64,000 nt of DNA from HGM04593 sp045636125. GTDB lineage: Bacteria > Bacteroidota > Bacteroidia > Bacteroidales > Bacteroidaceae. The notes under the pieces are model-generated. The model did no database searches. It worked only from the letters and a program-made list of their open reading frames with translations, and was not told the origin of the DNA. Of this stretch, positions 18,669-26,266 are shown piece after piece. The stretch covers positions 62,001 to 126,000 of the forward strand of contig JAZTWX010000017.1 in the NCBI GenBank assembly GCA_045636125.1. Reading direction: 5' to 3'. The position numbers and the translations under genes are program-made. Position 1 is the stretch's first letter, and each line of letters opens with the position of its first letter.

Positions 18669-19094
18669 TTAGCCCGTAATTGTAACGGTGCGTGTGCCGT
18701 CGCTCTCCTCGTTGATGTAGACCTTTGTCGTCTCCTCGGGCAGCAACTCCTCAATGAGTTCGGGCCACTCTATAAAACAATATGCATCGCTGTAGAGATA
18801 CTCCTCGTATCCCATATTATACACCTCGGCAATTGATTTTATGCGATAAAAATCGAAATGGTATATTGTCTCTCCCTCCCTGTCCTCATACTCGTTTACA
18901 ATGGCAAAGGTGGGTGAGTTTATGGCATCTTCCACTCCCATAGCCTCGCAAATGCTTTTTATGAGTGTGGTCTTCCCGGTTCCCATACTGCCGTAGAAGG
19001 CAAAAATGCGTCGTCCCTCCATCGCATCGATGAATTCCTTTGCGGCGGCGGGGTAGTTCTGCAGGTTCTCAATCTTTATTGTTGTGTTGGCCAT
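18669..19094 (-). CDS. tsaE: tRNA threonylcarbamoyladenosine biosynthesis ATPase TsaE
   Basis: 141 residues, normal for TsaE (YjeE). The Walker A motif GSMGTGKTTLIKSI lies near 35-48. SPTFAIVNEY and YHFDFYRI follow as in the family, and the Walker-B-like region has CFIEWPELIEELLP. TsaE binds ATP and drives turnover of the TsaB-TsaD complex that installs t6A37 on ANN-decoding tRNAs. It starts only 7 bases after the stop of porX, so it is the last member of the porW-porX-tsaE row. This is an essential housekeeping function placed behind secretion regulators. Confidence 0.94.
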   Translation of the reverse strand: MANTTIKIENLQNYPAAAKEFIDAMEGRRIFAFYGSMGTGKTTLIKSICEAMGVEDAINSPTFAIVNEYEDREGETIYHFDFYRIKSIAEVYNMGYEEYLYSDAYCFIEWPELIEELLPEETTKVYINEESDGTRTVTITG

Positions 19095-19101
19095 ATATTG
19101 T

Positions 19102-20652
19102 TCAGTTTCCTTTGGGTTTCAATTTTACAATGGGTATGAGCATCTCCTCGAGCGAAATTCCACCGTGCTGAAAGGTATCCTTGTAATACTGCACGTAGTG
19201 GTTGTAGTTGTTGGGGTAGGCAAAAAAGTCGTTGCCCGTGGCAAAAATGTAGCTTGTGCTCAAGTTGGGCTGGGGCAGGAAGGCCTTTGCCGGCTCTTTT
19301 ATTTCGAATACATCCTTGCTGTTGTGGTTCAGAGCCTTTCCAAGTTTGTAGCGCAGGTTGGTGTTTGTGTTGCGGTCGCCTATAACCTTCACGGGCGTGT
19401 CCACCTGAATGCTGCCGTGGTCGGTTGTAATTACAACGGTGTAACCGTGGTCGGCAAGTTCCTTGAAAAGGGTCTTTATGGCCGAGTGGCGTATCCACGA
19501 AAGGGTAATTGAGCGGTAGGCTGCCTCGCTCGATGCAAGCTCGCGCACCATAAGCGACTCGGTGCGGGCGTGCGAGAGCATATCTATAAAGTTTATCACA
19601 AGAATGTTTATGTCGTTCTTCGACAGGTTGTGCAGCGTGTCCAGGTATTTCTCGGCAGCGGTGGAGGTGAGCACCTTGTTGTACGAGAAGTTGTCCTTGC
19701 GGCGGTAGCGCGCAATTTGTGTCTCAATGAGAGCCTCCTCGTTAAGGTTTTTGCCCTCCTCTTCCTCCTCGTCAACCCACAGGTGGGGGAACATCTCTTT
19801 TATGCGCAGGGGCAGCAGGCCCGAAAATATTGCGTTGCGGGCATACTGTGTTGCGGTGGGCAGAATACTTGTGTAGAGCTCCTCTTCTATGCTGAAAAGG
19901 TCGCCTATCTCGTTGGCGAGCACGCGCCACTGGTCGTAACGGAAATTGTCGATTATAATGAAAAACACCTTCTCCTTCTGGTCGAGCAGCGGGAAAATGC
20001 GCTCGCGGAAAAGGTCGTGGCTCATCATGGGGCGCTCGTCGCGCTCGGCTCCCAGCCAACCCAGGTAGTTTTTCTTTATGAAGCGGGCAAACATCTTGTT
20101 GGCCTCCTCCTTCTGTGCTTTCAGCATTTCGTGCATCTGGCGGTCGGCCTGTTCAAGTTCAAGCTCCCAGTATACAATCTTACGGTACACCTCCATCCAC
20201 TCCTCCATTGTGCGTGCGTCGCTTATGAGCATCGACAGTTTGCCGAAGTTTTGCTGGTAGGCCGACCCGGCCTTTTCGGCCACAATCTCCTTCTTGTGAA
20301 TGTTCTTTTTCAGTGTCAGCAGTATCTGGCTGGGGTTTACAGGCTTTATAAGGTAGTCGGCAATCTTTGAACCAATGGCCTGTTCCATAATATCCTCCTC
20401 CTCGCTCTTTGTAACCATTACAACGGGCGTGGTGGGAGTTATCTCTTTTATCTGTACGAGTGTTTCGAGCCCGGTGAGGCCGGGCATATTCTCGTCGAGG
20501 AGTATGAGGTCGAACGTCTCCTTGCGGCAGGCCTCAATGGCGTCGGGGCCGTTGGTCACCTTTGTAACCTCGTAGTCCTTCGATTGCAGGAATATTATGT
20601 GGGCGCTCAAGAGCTCAATCTCGTCGTCGGCCCACAGGAGTTTGTATGCCAT
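19102..20652 (-). CDS. porX: PorX-type response regulator with PglZ/alkaline-phosphatase-superfamily domain
   Basis: 516 residues from ATG at 20652 (MAYKLLWADDE). An in-frame ATG 84 bases further upstream would run into the porW coding end and add a poor basic tail, so it is rejected. The receiver domain (1 to about 120) has the acidic pair D9-D10, phosphoacceptor Asp53 in LLDENMPG and the conserved Lys in MVTKS. A helical linker follows. The C-terminal PglZ domain has IIIDNFRYDQW, LPTATQYARN and TTDHGS, matching metal and nucleophile regions of the phosphatase superfamily. PorX regulates the type IX secretion system in Porphyromonas and its effector domain acts on cyclic or linear nucleotides. 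Homologues also exist in species without T9SS, so it alone does not prove one. It follows porW by 16 bases. Confidence 0.92.
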   Translation of the reverse strand: MAYKLLWADDEIELLSAHIIFLQSKDYEVTKVTNGPDAIEACRKETFDLILLDENMPGLTGLETLVQIKEITPTTPVVMVTKSEEEDIMEQAIGSKIADYLIKPVNPSQILLTLKKNIHKKEIVAEKAGSAYQQNFGKLSMLISDARTMEEWMEVYRKIVYWELELEQADRQMHEMLKAQKEEANKMFARFIKKNYLGWLGAERDERPMMSHDLFRERIFPLLDQKEKVFFIIIDNFRYDQWRVLANEIGDLFSIEEELYTSILPTATQYARNAIFSGLLPLRIKEMFPHLWVDEEEEEGKNLNEEALIETQIARYRRKDNFSYNKVLTSTAAEKYLDTLHNLSKNDINILVINFIDMLSHARTESLMVRELASSEAAYRSITLSWIRHSAIKTLFKELADHGYTVVITTDHGSIQVDTPVKVIGDRNTNTNLRYKLGKALNHNSKDVFEIKEPAKAFLPQPNLSTSYIFATGNDFFAYPNNYNHYVQYYKDTFQHGGISLEEMLIPIVKLKPKGN

Positions 20653-20668
20653 ATATTTTGGTCTTTTT

Positions 20669-23527
20669 TTATTCGTTGTTGTTTGTTTGCTCCTCGTCGT
20701 CTTCAAAATCGGGCTCGTCGAGTGTGTAACCGTCAATCTCGGGCAGGGGAATGTTCTGCAGGTTCTTCTCGTAGAACAGTTCGTAGTCGGCGAAGGAGTA
20801 GTAATCCAATAACAATTGGAGGTTGGTTTTTGATATTATGTAGGCGTTTATTCCTTCGAGCATCTTCGCCGTCTCGCCCTCCTCGTAGAGGCGCTTGCGG
20901 TAGAGGAACGCTTCGTCGAAATTCAGGAACTCCTGCACCTGTAACAATGTTATGTGCGATAGCTCCTGCACCTGAATCTCGAAATTACGCACCATATAGC
21001 GCGAGAAGTTGTGTCGCGCAATCTCGAACAGCAACCTTTTGCTGTCGAGCGAGTCTTTGGGGAATGCGAGAACGAAGCAGTAGGGCTCGTTGCGCTCTGC
21101 GCTGAATGCGGGCAGCGAGTCGCTTGCGCCTTTTATGGTGCCATCGCTCTTTCGGTCCCAAATGGACATTGAAATGCCGCTGCGCAGCAGCCTGCCTTCG
21201 GTAATTCCTGTGGTTATTTCGTTTGCAATGCCGCTTATGCTGTCGGCAGCAAAATCGGTTACAAGCTTTTTGAGTGTTTCAAGCGCTGCCGCCTGCTTGC
21301 CGCCGTAGAGTTTCGACATTGCACTTATGAAGAGGAAACGTGCACGGTGGTTGCCGGTGGGGTAGCGTTGCGCTGCAATGCTGTCCTCGCACTCCACTGC
21401 GGTATACTCCTGGTTCAAGTAGTGGTTGTATGCCTTTACATAAATTGAATCCTCGTTGTGCTTTCTTGTTGCCGCACTCTCAAAGAACCCGGGCTGCTGT
21501 ATGCGTGCCGACAGCTCATTGTCGGGGAACTGTGTGAGCAACAGCTCCTTGTAGTGCTCGGCCTTTTCGCTCTCTTCCCATCGCGAGCAGGCAAGGTATA
21601 GGTGGTAATATGTATCGGGCAGGTTCTCGAATTCGGGGTATTCGGCTACCACGCGCTCGAGGTATTTGAGCGTGAGGGCTTTCTCCTCGGCCTTGTCCTT
21701 GAATGCTACACCTGCATCGAAGAGTGCTTTGCTCAGCTTCTCGTGGGCCTGTTGCTTGGCCTCGTCGGTTACGGGTATCTGTGCGGTGTAATATTCGCGT
21801 GTGGTGGGGTCGTCGGCTGCGGCTTCTTTCACTCTTCCGCGTTTGCCGAACCGTCTTGCGCTTCTGTTCTGCGTGTTGCTTGCAATGCTGTCGCCCTCGA
21901 TGTTGTCTGTGGCTGCAATGCTGTCGGTTGCAACCTCGTCGGATGTGGTGGTTGTGTCGCTTTCAACAACGGTAAGTCCGTTACTCAAACGCCAGTAGTC
22001 CTTCAGCTCGCGGTTGTTCCACTCTTTTGCAAAGGTGGTTATTCCCTGTGCCACAACCTGTGGGTTGTAGAAATACCACTTGTCCTTGTCGGCGGGGTTC
22101 TCGCCGGCCATACTTGCGGCCTTGCTTGCTTCGGCAAGAGCATCGCCTCCGCCGCTCTTTTTCTTCTTTTCGGCCTTCTTCTCCTCTTTCTGCTTCTCTT
22201 TGGCCTCTTTTATAAGTTCGTCGATAATGGCGTTGAGCTTCTCCTCGGGCAAGGTCGACCAATAGAGCAGTTCGCTCTGCTTTTCTACAATGTCGGTGTG
22301 GGTGGTCACGTGCTGCAATATTTCGCAACGGCGTGCAATGTCTTCCTTTTCGGGTGTATTGTCGCCCAGCATAATCTTCGCCTTGTCGTAATTGGCCTTT
22401 GCCTTTGAGAAAATCTCCCTCTCCCAATATATCTTGGCAAGTGAGAGGTGCAACATTCCCGTGCCGTAACCGTTCACGGCACCCTCCTTTACACCCTTTT
22501 CGTATGTCTTTACGGCTGTTGCCGTGTCCTTGTCGTTGAGGTGGATGTTGCCCGTTGCGTAGTATACTTGCGAGAGATAGTCCTTGTTCTTGGGGTTACG
22601 GGCCATACGGTTGAGCTTGCGCAGAATACTTTTCTTGTTCTGGTTGGTGAGGCTCTCGGTCTGCCTTATGCGGGCGTTGAATTCAAGCTCATAGGGCGGG
22701 TTCTTGGAAATTGTCTTCTCGAAATTCTTGAATGCGTTCTTGTCGTCGCCCAGTTTCTTATAGAGCTGCCCCAGCAAATAGTGCTCACGCGCCTTATCCA
22801 TTTTTGTGGCTTCGCTGCGGCTTATTGATTTCTCAATGTATTGGATTGCGTCGGGGTAGCGCTGCTGCTTGAGCAGGAGCCCCGCCTTTGCGTGGGCATA
22901 CTCCTTTTCGAGAGAGGCGGGCAGGCTGTCGCGCTTCACTCTTGCGAGCAGTTCCTCACTCTCGTAGAGCCAATCGAGCTGTGTGTAACATTTTGCAAGG
23001 CCTATGCGGGCTCTTGCCACAATCTTCGGGTCGTTTTCGTAGAGGCGGGCGATGTAGATGTATGTTCCCGCCGCCTCGGTGAATTCTCCTTTGTTGAAAT
23101 AGGAGTCGGCCATAAGCAACCACGCGCGCCACAGGAAGGGGTTGAACTCTTTCTGCGAGTAAAAGAGTTTCTCTTTCTCGCTCAATTTACGGCCCACGGG
23201 CTTTTTGGGGCGCTTCTTTATGGTGTGGTTCTTAATGGCTTTCTGTGTCTTTTCAATAGCCTTCTTGTAGTTGCCGTCGCCCAGAGTGCGTGTGTGCTCG
23301 TTGCTGTTTATGAAGAGCGGCAACTCTTCCAGGTAGTTGTCCTTGTGTCCCTCTGTCTGGCTTTTCACGCCATCCTTGTAGGCAACGTTGGCGTTGTAGA
23401 AAGTGTTGTAGCGGGCCGTGAATGCGTGATACATACGGGTCTGTGCGGTGTTCTTCTTACGACTCGCGCAACCGCATATCCCCAATGCAAAAAGGAGTAT
23501 AAGTGCTGTGTGTATGTATCGTTTCAC
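20669..23527 (-). CDS. porW: PorW/SprE-type tetratricopeptide-repeat lipoprotein
   Basis: 952 residues with a lipobox at Cys20 (ICGC). Many tetratricopeptide repeats run from about 125 to 420 (for example LLMADSYFNKGEFTEAAGTYIYIARLY and HYLLGQLYKKLGDDKNAFKNFEK). A low-complexity KEKQKEEKKAEKKKKSGG linker lies near 445-465, and a second helical repeat region spans 600-780. The size, lipoprotein signal, repeat layout and acidic tail (DDEEQTNNNE) match PorW of Porphyromonas and SprE of Flavobacterium. These are envelope lipoproteins needed for T9SS assembly and gliding. Its position 16 bases before porX strengthens the call. Confidence 0.85.
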   Translation of the reverse strand: MKRYIHTALILLFALGICGCASRKKNTAQTRMYHAFTARYNTFYNANVAYKDGVKSQTEGHKDNYLEELPLFINSNEHTRTLGDGNYKKAIEKTQKAIKNHTIKKRPKKPVGRKLSEKEKLFYSQKEFNPFLWRAWLLMADSYFNKGEFTEAAGTYIYIARLYENDPKIVARARIGLAKCYTQLDWLYESEELLARVKRDSLPASLEKEYAHAKAGLLLKQQRYPDAIQYIEKSISRSEATKMDKAREHYLLGQLYKKLGDDKNAFKNFEKTISKNPPYELEFNARIRQTESLTNQNKKSILRKLNRMARNPKNKDYLSQVYYATGNIHLNDKDTATAVKTYEKGVKEGAVNGYGTGMLHLSLAKIYWEREIFSKAKANYDKAKIMLGDNTPEKEDIARRCEILQHVTTHTDIVEKQSELLYWSTLPEEKLNAIIDELIKEAKEKQKEEKKAEKKKKSGGGDALAEASKAASMAGENPADKDKWYFYNPQVVAQGITTFAKEWNNRELKDYWRLSNGLTVVESDTTTTSDEVATDSIAATDNIEGDSIASNTQNRSARRFGKRGRVKEAAADDPTTREYYTAQIPVTDEAKQQAHEKLSKALFDAGVAFKDKAEEKALTLKYLERVVAEYPEFENLPDTYYHLYLACSRWEESEKAEHYKELLLTQFPDNELSARIQQPGFFESAATRKHNEDSIYVKAYNHYLNQEYTAVECEDSIAAQRYPTGNHRARFLFISAMSKLYGGKQAAALETLKKLVTDFAADSISGIANEITTGITEGRLLRSGISMSIWDRKSDGTIKGASDSLPAFSAERNEPYCFVLAFPKDSLDSKRLLFEIARHNFSRYMVRNFEIQVQELSHITLLQVQEFLNFDEAFLYRKRLYEEGETAKMLEGINAYIISKTNLQLLLDYYSFADYELFYEKNLQNIPLPEIDGYTLDEPDFEDDEEQTNNNE

Positions 23528-23575
23528 GTTTGTGCCCTTGTTTTGTGTTATATATATAACTTACAGACTGCTGTT

Positions 23576-23953
23576 TTATTGCAGAATGAGCAGAATCTCG
23601 TCCTTAATTTCCTGTGGAATTTCAATGCCGCGTGTCTCGAGGCATTTTGCCCAAGTTTCCACTTCGTCGCTGTTCATAGTATAGAGCACGTTCCTGAACT
23701 TTTCAATATCCTCGTCGCTGTACTCTCCGCTTTTACGCCCCTTGTATTCGTCGAGCTCCTCGTCGTCGAAATATAGGTTGCTGTTGTCGTATCCTTTTTC
23801 GCAGTTTGTGTGGCGGCCGCAGCATACGCCTCCTTCGGCCTCGTGGTCGTGGTGGTCGTCGGATGCAACATCGGTGCGGCGGAAACGGTTGAGCAGGAAA
23901 AAGCCTGCAGCAATGAATGCGAGTATGGCTATGAGTACAATTGTTTCGTTCAT
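23576..23953 (-). CDS. Small membrane-anchored His/Cys-rich protein (CCGxH motif), unknown function
   Basis: 125 residues from ATG at 23953 (MNETIVLIAILAF); an upstream in-frame extension of 50 codons runs through the promoter and is rejected. One N-terminal membrane helix (about 4-20) is followed by basic residues NRFRR, which predicts a cytoplasmic C-terminal domain. Next comes a possible metal site, HHDHEAEGGVCCGRHTNCEK (about 33-52), then an acidic helical tail (FDDEELDEYKG, EEIPQ-like helices). I remember similar short proteins in Bacteroidales but know no function. It has its own good promoter and lies 48 bases before porW, so it heads the porW-porX-tsaE row. Confidence 0.8.
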   Translation of the reverse strand: MNETIVLIAILAFIAAGFFLLNRFRRTDVASDDHHDHEAEGGVCCGRHTNCEKGYDNSNLYFDDEELDEYKGRKSGEYSDEDIEKFRNVLYTMNSDEVETWAKCLETRGIEIPQEIKDEILLILQ

Positions 23954-23980
23954 TTTCTTGTATACGATGATATATATGTG

Positions 23981-24011
23981 CAAATTTAGCGTAAAGCCCT
24001 CGCAATTCAAA
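23981..24011 (-). promoter_or_regulatory. Bacteroidota promoter for the small membrane protein / porW operon
   Basis: On the minus strand TTTG (24011-24008) and TAAATTTG (23988-23981) are separated by 19 bases, an exact match to the Bacteroides consensus TTTG-N19-21-TAnnTTTG. The ATG lies about 28 bases downstream of the -7 box. Confidence 0.75.
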
Positions 24012-24158
24012 ATTATGGGGCATAATTTGGCGGTAAAAAGGAGCAGATTGTGGTGGTGGGCCTCTTGTTGTGTCAAATTGTAGAAAATATGAAAAACTAA
24101 CACTTTTGTGTAAAAATGGACTTTCTGTGCTTCTGGTTTGCTTTTTTATCCCTTTTCT

Positions 24159-24191
24159 CTTGCATTTTGTAAATATTAAATTGTATCTTCG
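24159..24191 (+). promoter_or_regulatory. Possible promoter for the FKBP gene pair
   Basis: TATCTTCG at 24184-24191 differs by one base from TAnnTTTG and has CTTG 21 bases upstream. The same TATCTTCG variant occurs in front of thyA, which supports it a little. Confidence 0.4.
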
Positions 24192-24266
24192 CCCGGTTTT
24201 GAGTTGAAATGTCAAAACATTGCTGTGGCAAAAAGATAATTTAATAACAAAATAAAAGACAGAAAA

Positions 24267-24851
24267 ATGGAAAAATTCAGCTATGGATTGGGAATGGGAA
24301 TAGGACAGAACCTGCTCTCAATGGGTGTGAAGAACATCGATGTGGAAAAGTTTGTAAACGGAATAAAGGCTGTGCTCGCCGGCGAGAAGACCGAAATGAC
24401 ACACTCTGAGGCTCAGAAGGTGGTTAATGAGTACTTCCAGAAACTTTCAGAGGAGGCTTATGCAAAGATTAAGGAGGAGGGCGAGGCTTTCTTGGCTGCC
24501 AATAAGGCAAAAGAGGGTGTTGTAACTCTCCCCAGTGGTTTGCAGTACGAGGTTATCAACGAGGGTACAGGCAAAAAGCCTTCTGCAACCGACCGTGTAC
24601 AGTGCCACTACGAGGGTACACTCATCGACGGTACGGTGTTCGACAGTTCAATCCGTCGTGGTGAGCCCGCCGTGTTCGGTGTAAACCAGGTAATCAAGGG
24701 TTGGGTTGAGGCTCTTCAGCTTATGGCCGAGGGTTCAAAATGGCGTTTGTATATCCCCTACGATATGGCATACGGTGCAAACGGTGCCGGCGAGATGATT
24801 CCTCCTTACAGCGCGCTCATCTTCGATGTAGAGCTCATTAAGGTGCTTTAA
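24267..24851 (+). CDS. FKBP-type peptidyl-prolyl cis-trans isomerase, cytoplasmic
   Basis: 194 residues with no signal peptide. An N-terminal helical dimerisation domain (about 1-85, FKBP_N type) precedes the FKBP fold. Catalytic-pocket landmarks are VQCHYEGTLIDGTVFDSS, PAVFGVNQVIKGWVEAL and the final FDVELIKVL. The arrangement matches E. coli FklB. It speeds prolyl isomerisation and acts as a chaperone. The next gene, 14 bases on, is a second FKBP with a lipoprotein signal, so the pair covers both sides of the inner membrane. Confidence 0.93.
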   Translation: MEKFSYGLGMGIGQNLLSMGVKNIDVEKFVNGIKAVLAGEKTEMTHSEAQKVVNEYFQKLSEEAYAKIKEEGEAFLAANKAKEGVVTLPSGLQYEVINEGTGKKPSATDRVQCHYEGTLIDGTVFDSSIRRGEPAVFGVNQVIKGWVEALQLMAEGSKWRLYIPYDMAYGANGAGEMIPPYSALIFDVELIKVL

Positions 24852-24865
24852 TTTAGGGATTTGCA

Positions 24866-25702
24866 ATGAAAAGGACTCTTTTGTGGGCGTGTGTTGCCGC
24901 TTCGGCTCTTTTTGGGTCGTGCAGCGGCGAAAAGGAGAGCGGAAAAATTACGCTCAACAACGTAAACGACTCGCTTTCCTACTCGATAGGGCTCTATGCA
25001 TCGGGGCACTTGTATGATATGGTGCGCGAGGATATGGGCATAGAGCCTGCGGTTATGGACAATTTTATAGCCGGCGTGCGTGAGTCGTTCCCGCTTAATG
25101 TCACTCCCGAGTCGCGTGCCTACGCCTATGGCCTGAGCCTTGGTGCTGCGGCAATGGATATGTTGCGCGACGCCGGCGCTATGGTTGCCGAGGTCGATGA
25201 GAGCTACTCGCTCGACCCCCGTCTTTTTCTCGAGGGTCTTGTAGACGCTGTCTACGGCACGGGTGGCATTATGGAACCCGCCGATGCTGCCGACTATTAC
25301 AAACAGTGCCGTTACCGCAAGGAGTCGGATACCTTTATGCAACGTAATGCCAAACGCAGCAATGTAACCACGCTGCCCGGTGGCCTGCAGTATAAGGTAG
25401 ACACAATGGGCAAGGGCCCCGTGGCTGCCGACGGCGACAATGTGATGTGCATTTACAAAGGCTCGCTGGTAGACGGACGTGTGTTCGACACCACGGAGGG
25501 TGAGGCTGTGCCGCTGCCTGTGTCGGGTGTTATCCCCGGCTTTGCACAGGCGCTCAAAATGTTCCCCGTGGGTACAAAATGTACAATATACATCCCCTGG
25601 GAGCTTGCCTACGGCGAAAAGGGTACCGAGGGTGTGCCTGCATACAGCGCGCTTGTCTTTGATTTGGAGATTACAGGTATAAAAAAGAACAAAAAACAAT
25701 AG
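24866..25702 (+). CDS. FKBP-type peptidyl-prolyl cis-trans isomerase, lipoprotein
   Basis: 278 residues. The lipobox LFGSC (Cys19) predicts a periplasmic or envelope lipoprotein. A helical N-terminal domain (about 30-165) is followed by the FKBP domain (about 175-272) with NVMCIYKGSLVDGRVFDTT, GVIPGFAQALKMFPVGTK and ALVFDLEITGI. It resembles Mip/FkpA-type folding factors of the envelope. It is preceded by the cytosolic FKBP gene and followed by an Lrp/AsnC regulator 10 bases later, so the three are likely transcribed together. Confidence 0.92.
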   Translation: MKRTLLWACVAASALFGSCSGEKESGKITLNNVNDSLSYSIGLYASGHLYDMVREDMGIEPAVMDNFIAGVRESFPLNVTPESRAYAYGLSLGAAAMDMLRDAGAMVAEVDESYSLDPRLFLEGLVDAVYGTGGIMEPADAADYYKQCRYRKESDTFMQRNAKRSNVTTLPGGLQYKVDTMGKGPVAADGDNVMCIYKGSLVDGRVFDTTEGEAVPLPVSGVIPGFAQALKMFPVGTKCTIYIPWELAYGEKGTEGVPAYSALVFDLEITGIKKNKKQ

Positions 25703-25712
25703 ATTGCGAAAT

Positions 25713-26180
25713 ATGAAAGCTATGGAATGTAAAGTTGATGCACTCGACCTTAAAATCCTGAGTATAATATCGAAAGACGCCCGCATCCCCTTTCGCAATG
25801 TGGCAGAAATGTGCGGTGTCTCCCGTGCGGCAATCCACTTGCGTGTGCAGCACCTTGTCGATATGGGCATAATATCGGGTTCGAGCTACGAAATAGATGT
25901 GCGTCGCTTGGGCTATAAAACCTGCACCTATATCGGTATACGCCTCGAAAAGGGCTCGATGTACCAGTCGGTGGTGGAGCGTCTGCGCAACATCCCCGAA
26001 GTGGTGGAGTGCTGTTACACCACGGGCCCCTATTCTATTCTTGTGAAGATGTATGCCAACGACAACGAGCATCTTATGCAGTTGCTCAACGGTGCCGTGC
26101 AGGATATTCCCGGCGTGGTAAGTACCGAAACAATGATTGTGCTCGACAATAGCATAAAACGCAACTTTCCTATGGAATAG
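25713..26180 (+). CDS. Lrp/AsnC-family transcriptional regulator
   Basis: 155 residues from ATG at 25713; a TTG nine bases earlier is possible but less likely. The N-terminal helix-turn-helix contains LDLKILSIISKDARIPFRNVAEMCGVSR (about 10-37). The C-terminal RAM effector domain runs from about 70 to 150 with GPYSILVKMYAND. Lrp/AsnC proteins form octamers and respond to amino acids. Its position before the C26-M19 peptidase fusion, across a terminator, hints at control of peptide or amino-acid use, but no operator could be assigned. Confidence 0.92.
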   Translation: MKAMECKVDALDLKILSIISKDARIPFRNVAEMCGVSRAAIHLRVQHLVDMGIISGSSYEIDVRRLGYKTCTYIGIRLEKGSMYQSVVERLRNIPEVVECCYTTGPYSILVKMYANDNEHLMQLLNGAVQDIPGVVSTETMIVLDNSIKRNFPME

Positions 26181-26201
26181 TTGCCCGTTGCCCCATTTTG
26201 C

Positions 26202-26245
26202 AAAGAGGCTGAGGCGGAATTCCGGTTTTGCACAGCCTCTTTTTT
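26202..26245 (+). terminator. Intrinsic terminator after the Lrp/AsnC gene
   Basis: AAAGAGGCTG (26202-26211) pairs with CAGCCTCTTT (26233-26242), with a 21-base loop that may fold further, and the T run continues to 26245. It lies just upstream of the peptidase fusion gene. Confidence 0.7.
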
Positions 26246-26266
26246 GTTTCCGAAAATATAACCATT

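Larger units (their letters stand above)
23954..24266. other. Divergent intergenic region
   Basis: 313 bases without a gene. It holds the minus-strand promoter at 23981-24011 and a possible plus-strand promoter near 24159-24191, plus A/T-rich sequence between. No tRNA, repeat or convincing small ORF was seen in it. Confidence 0.6.

Noticed and set aside
20653..20736. 28-codon N-terminal extension of PorX
   Set aside because: Family proteins begin directly before the receiver domain, and the extension would overlap the porW coding end.
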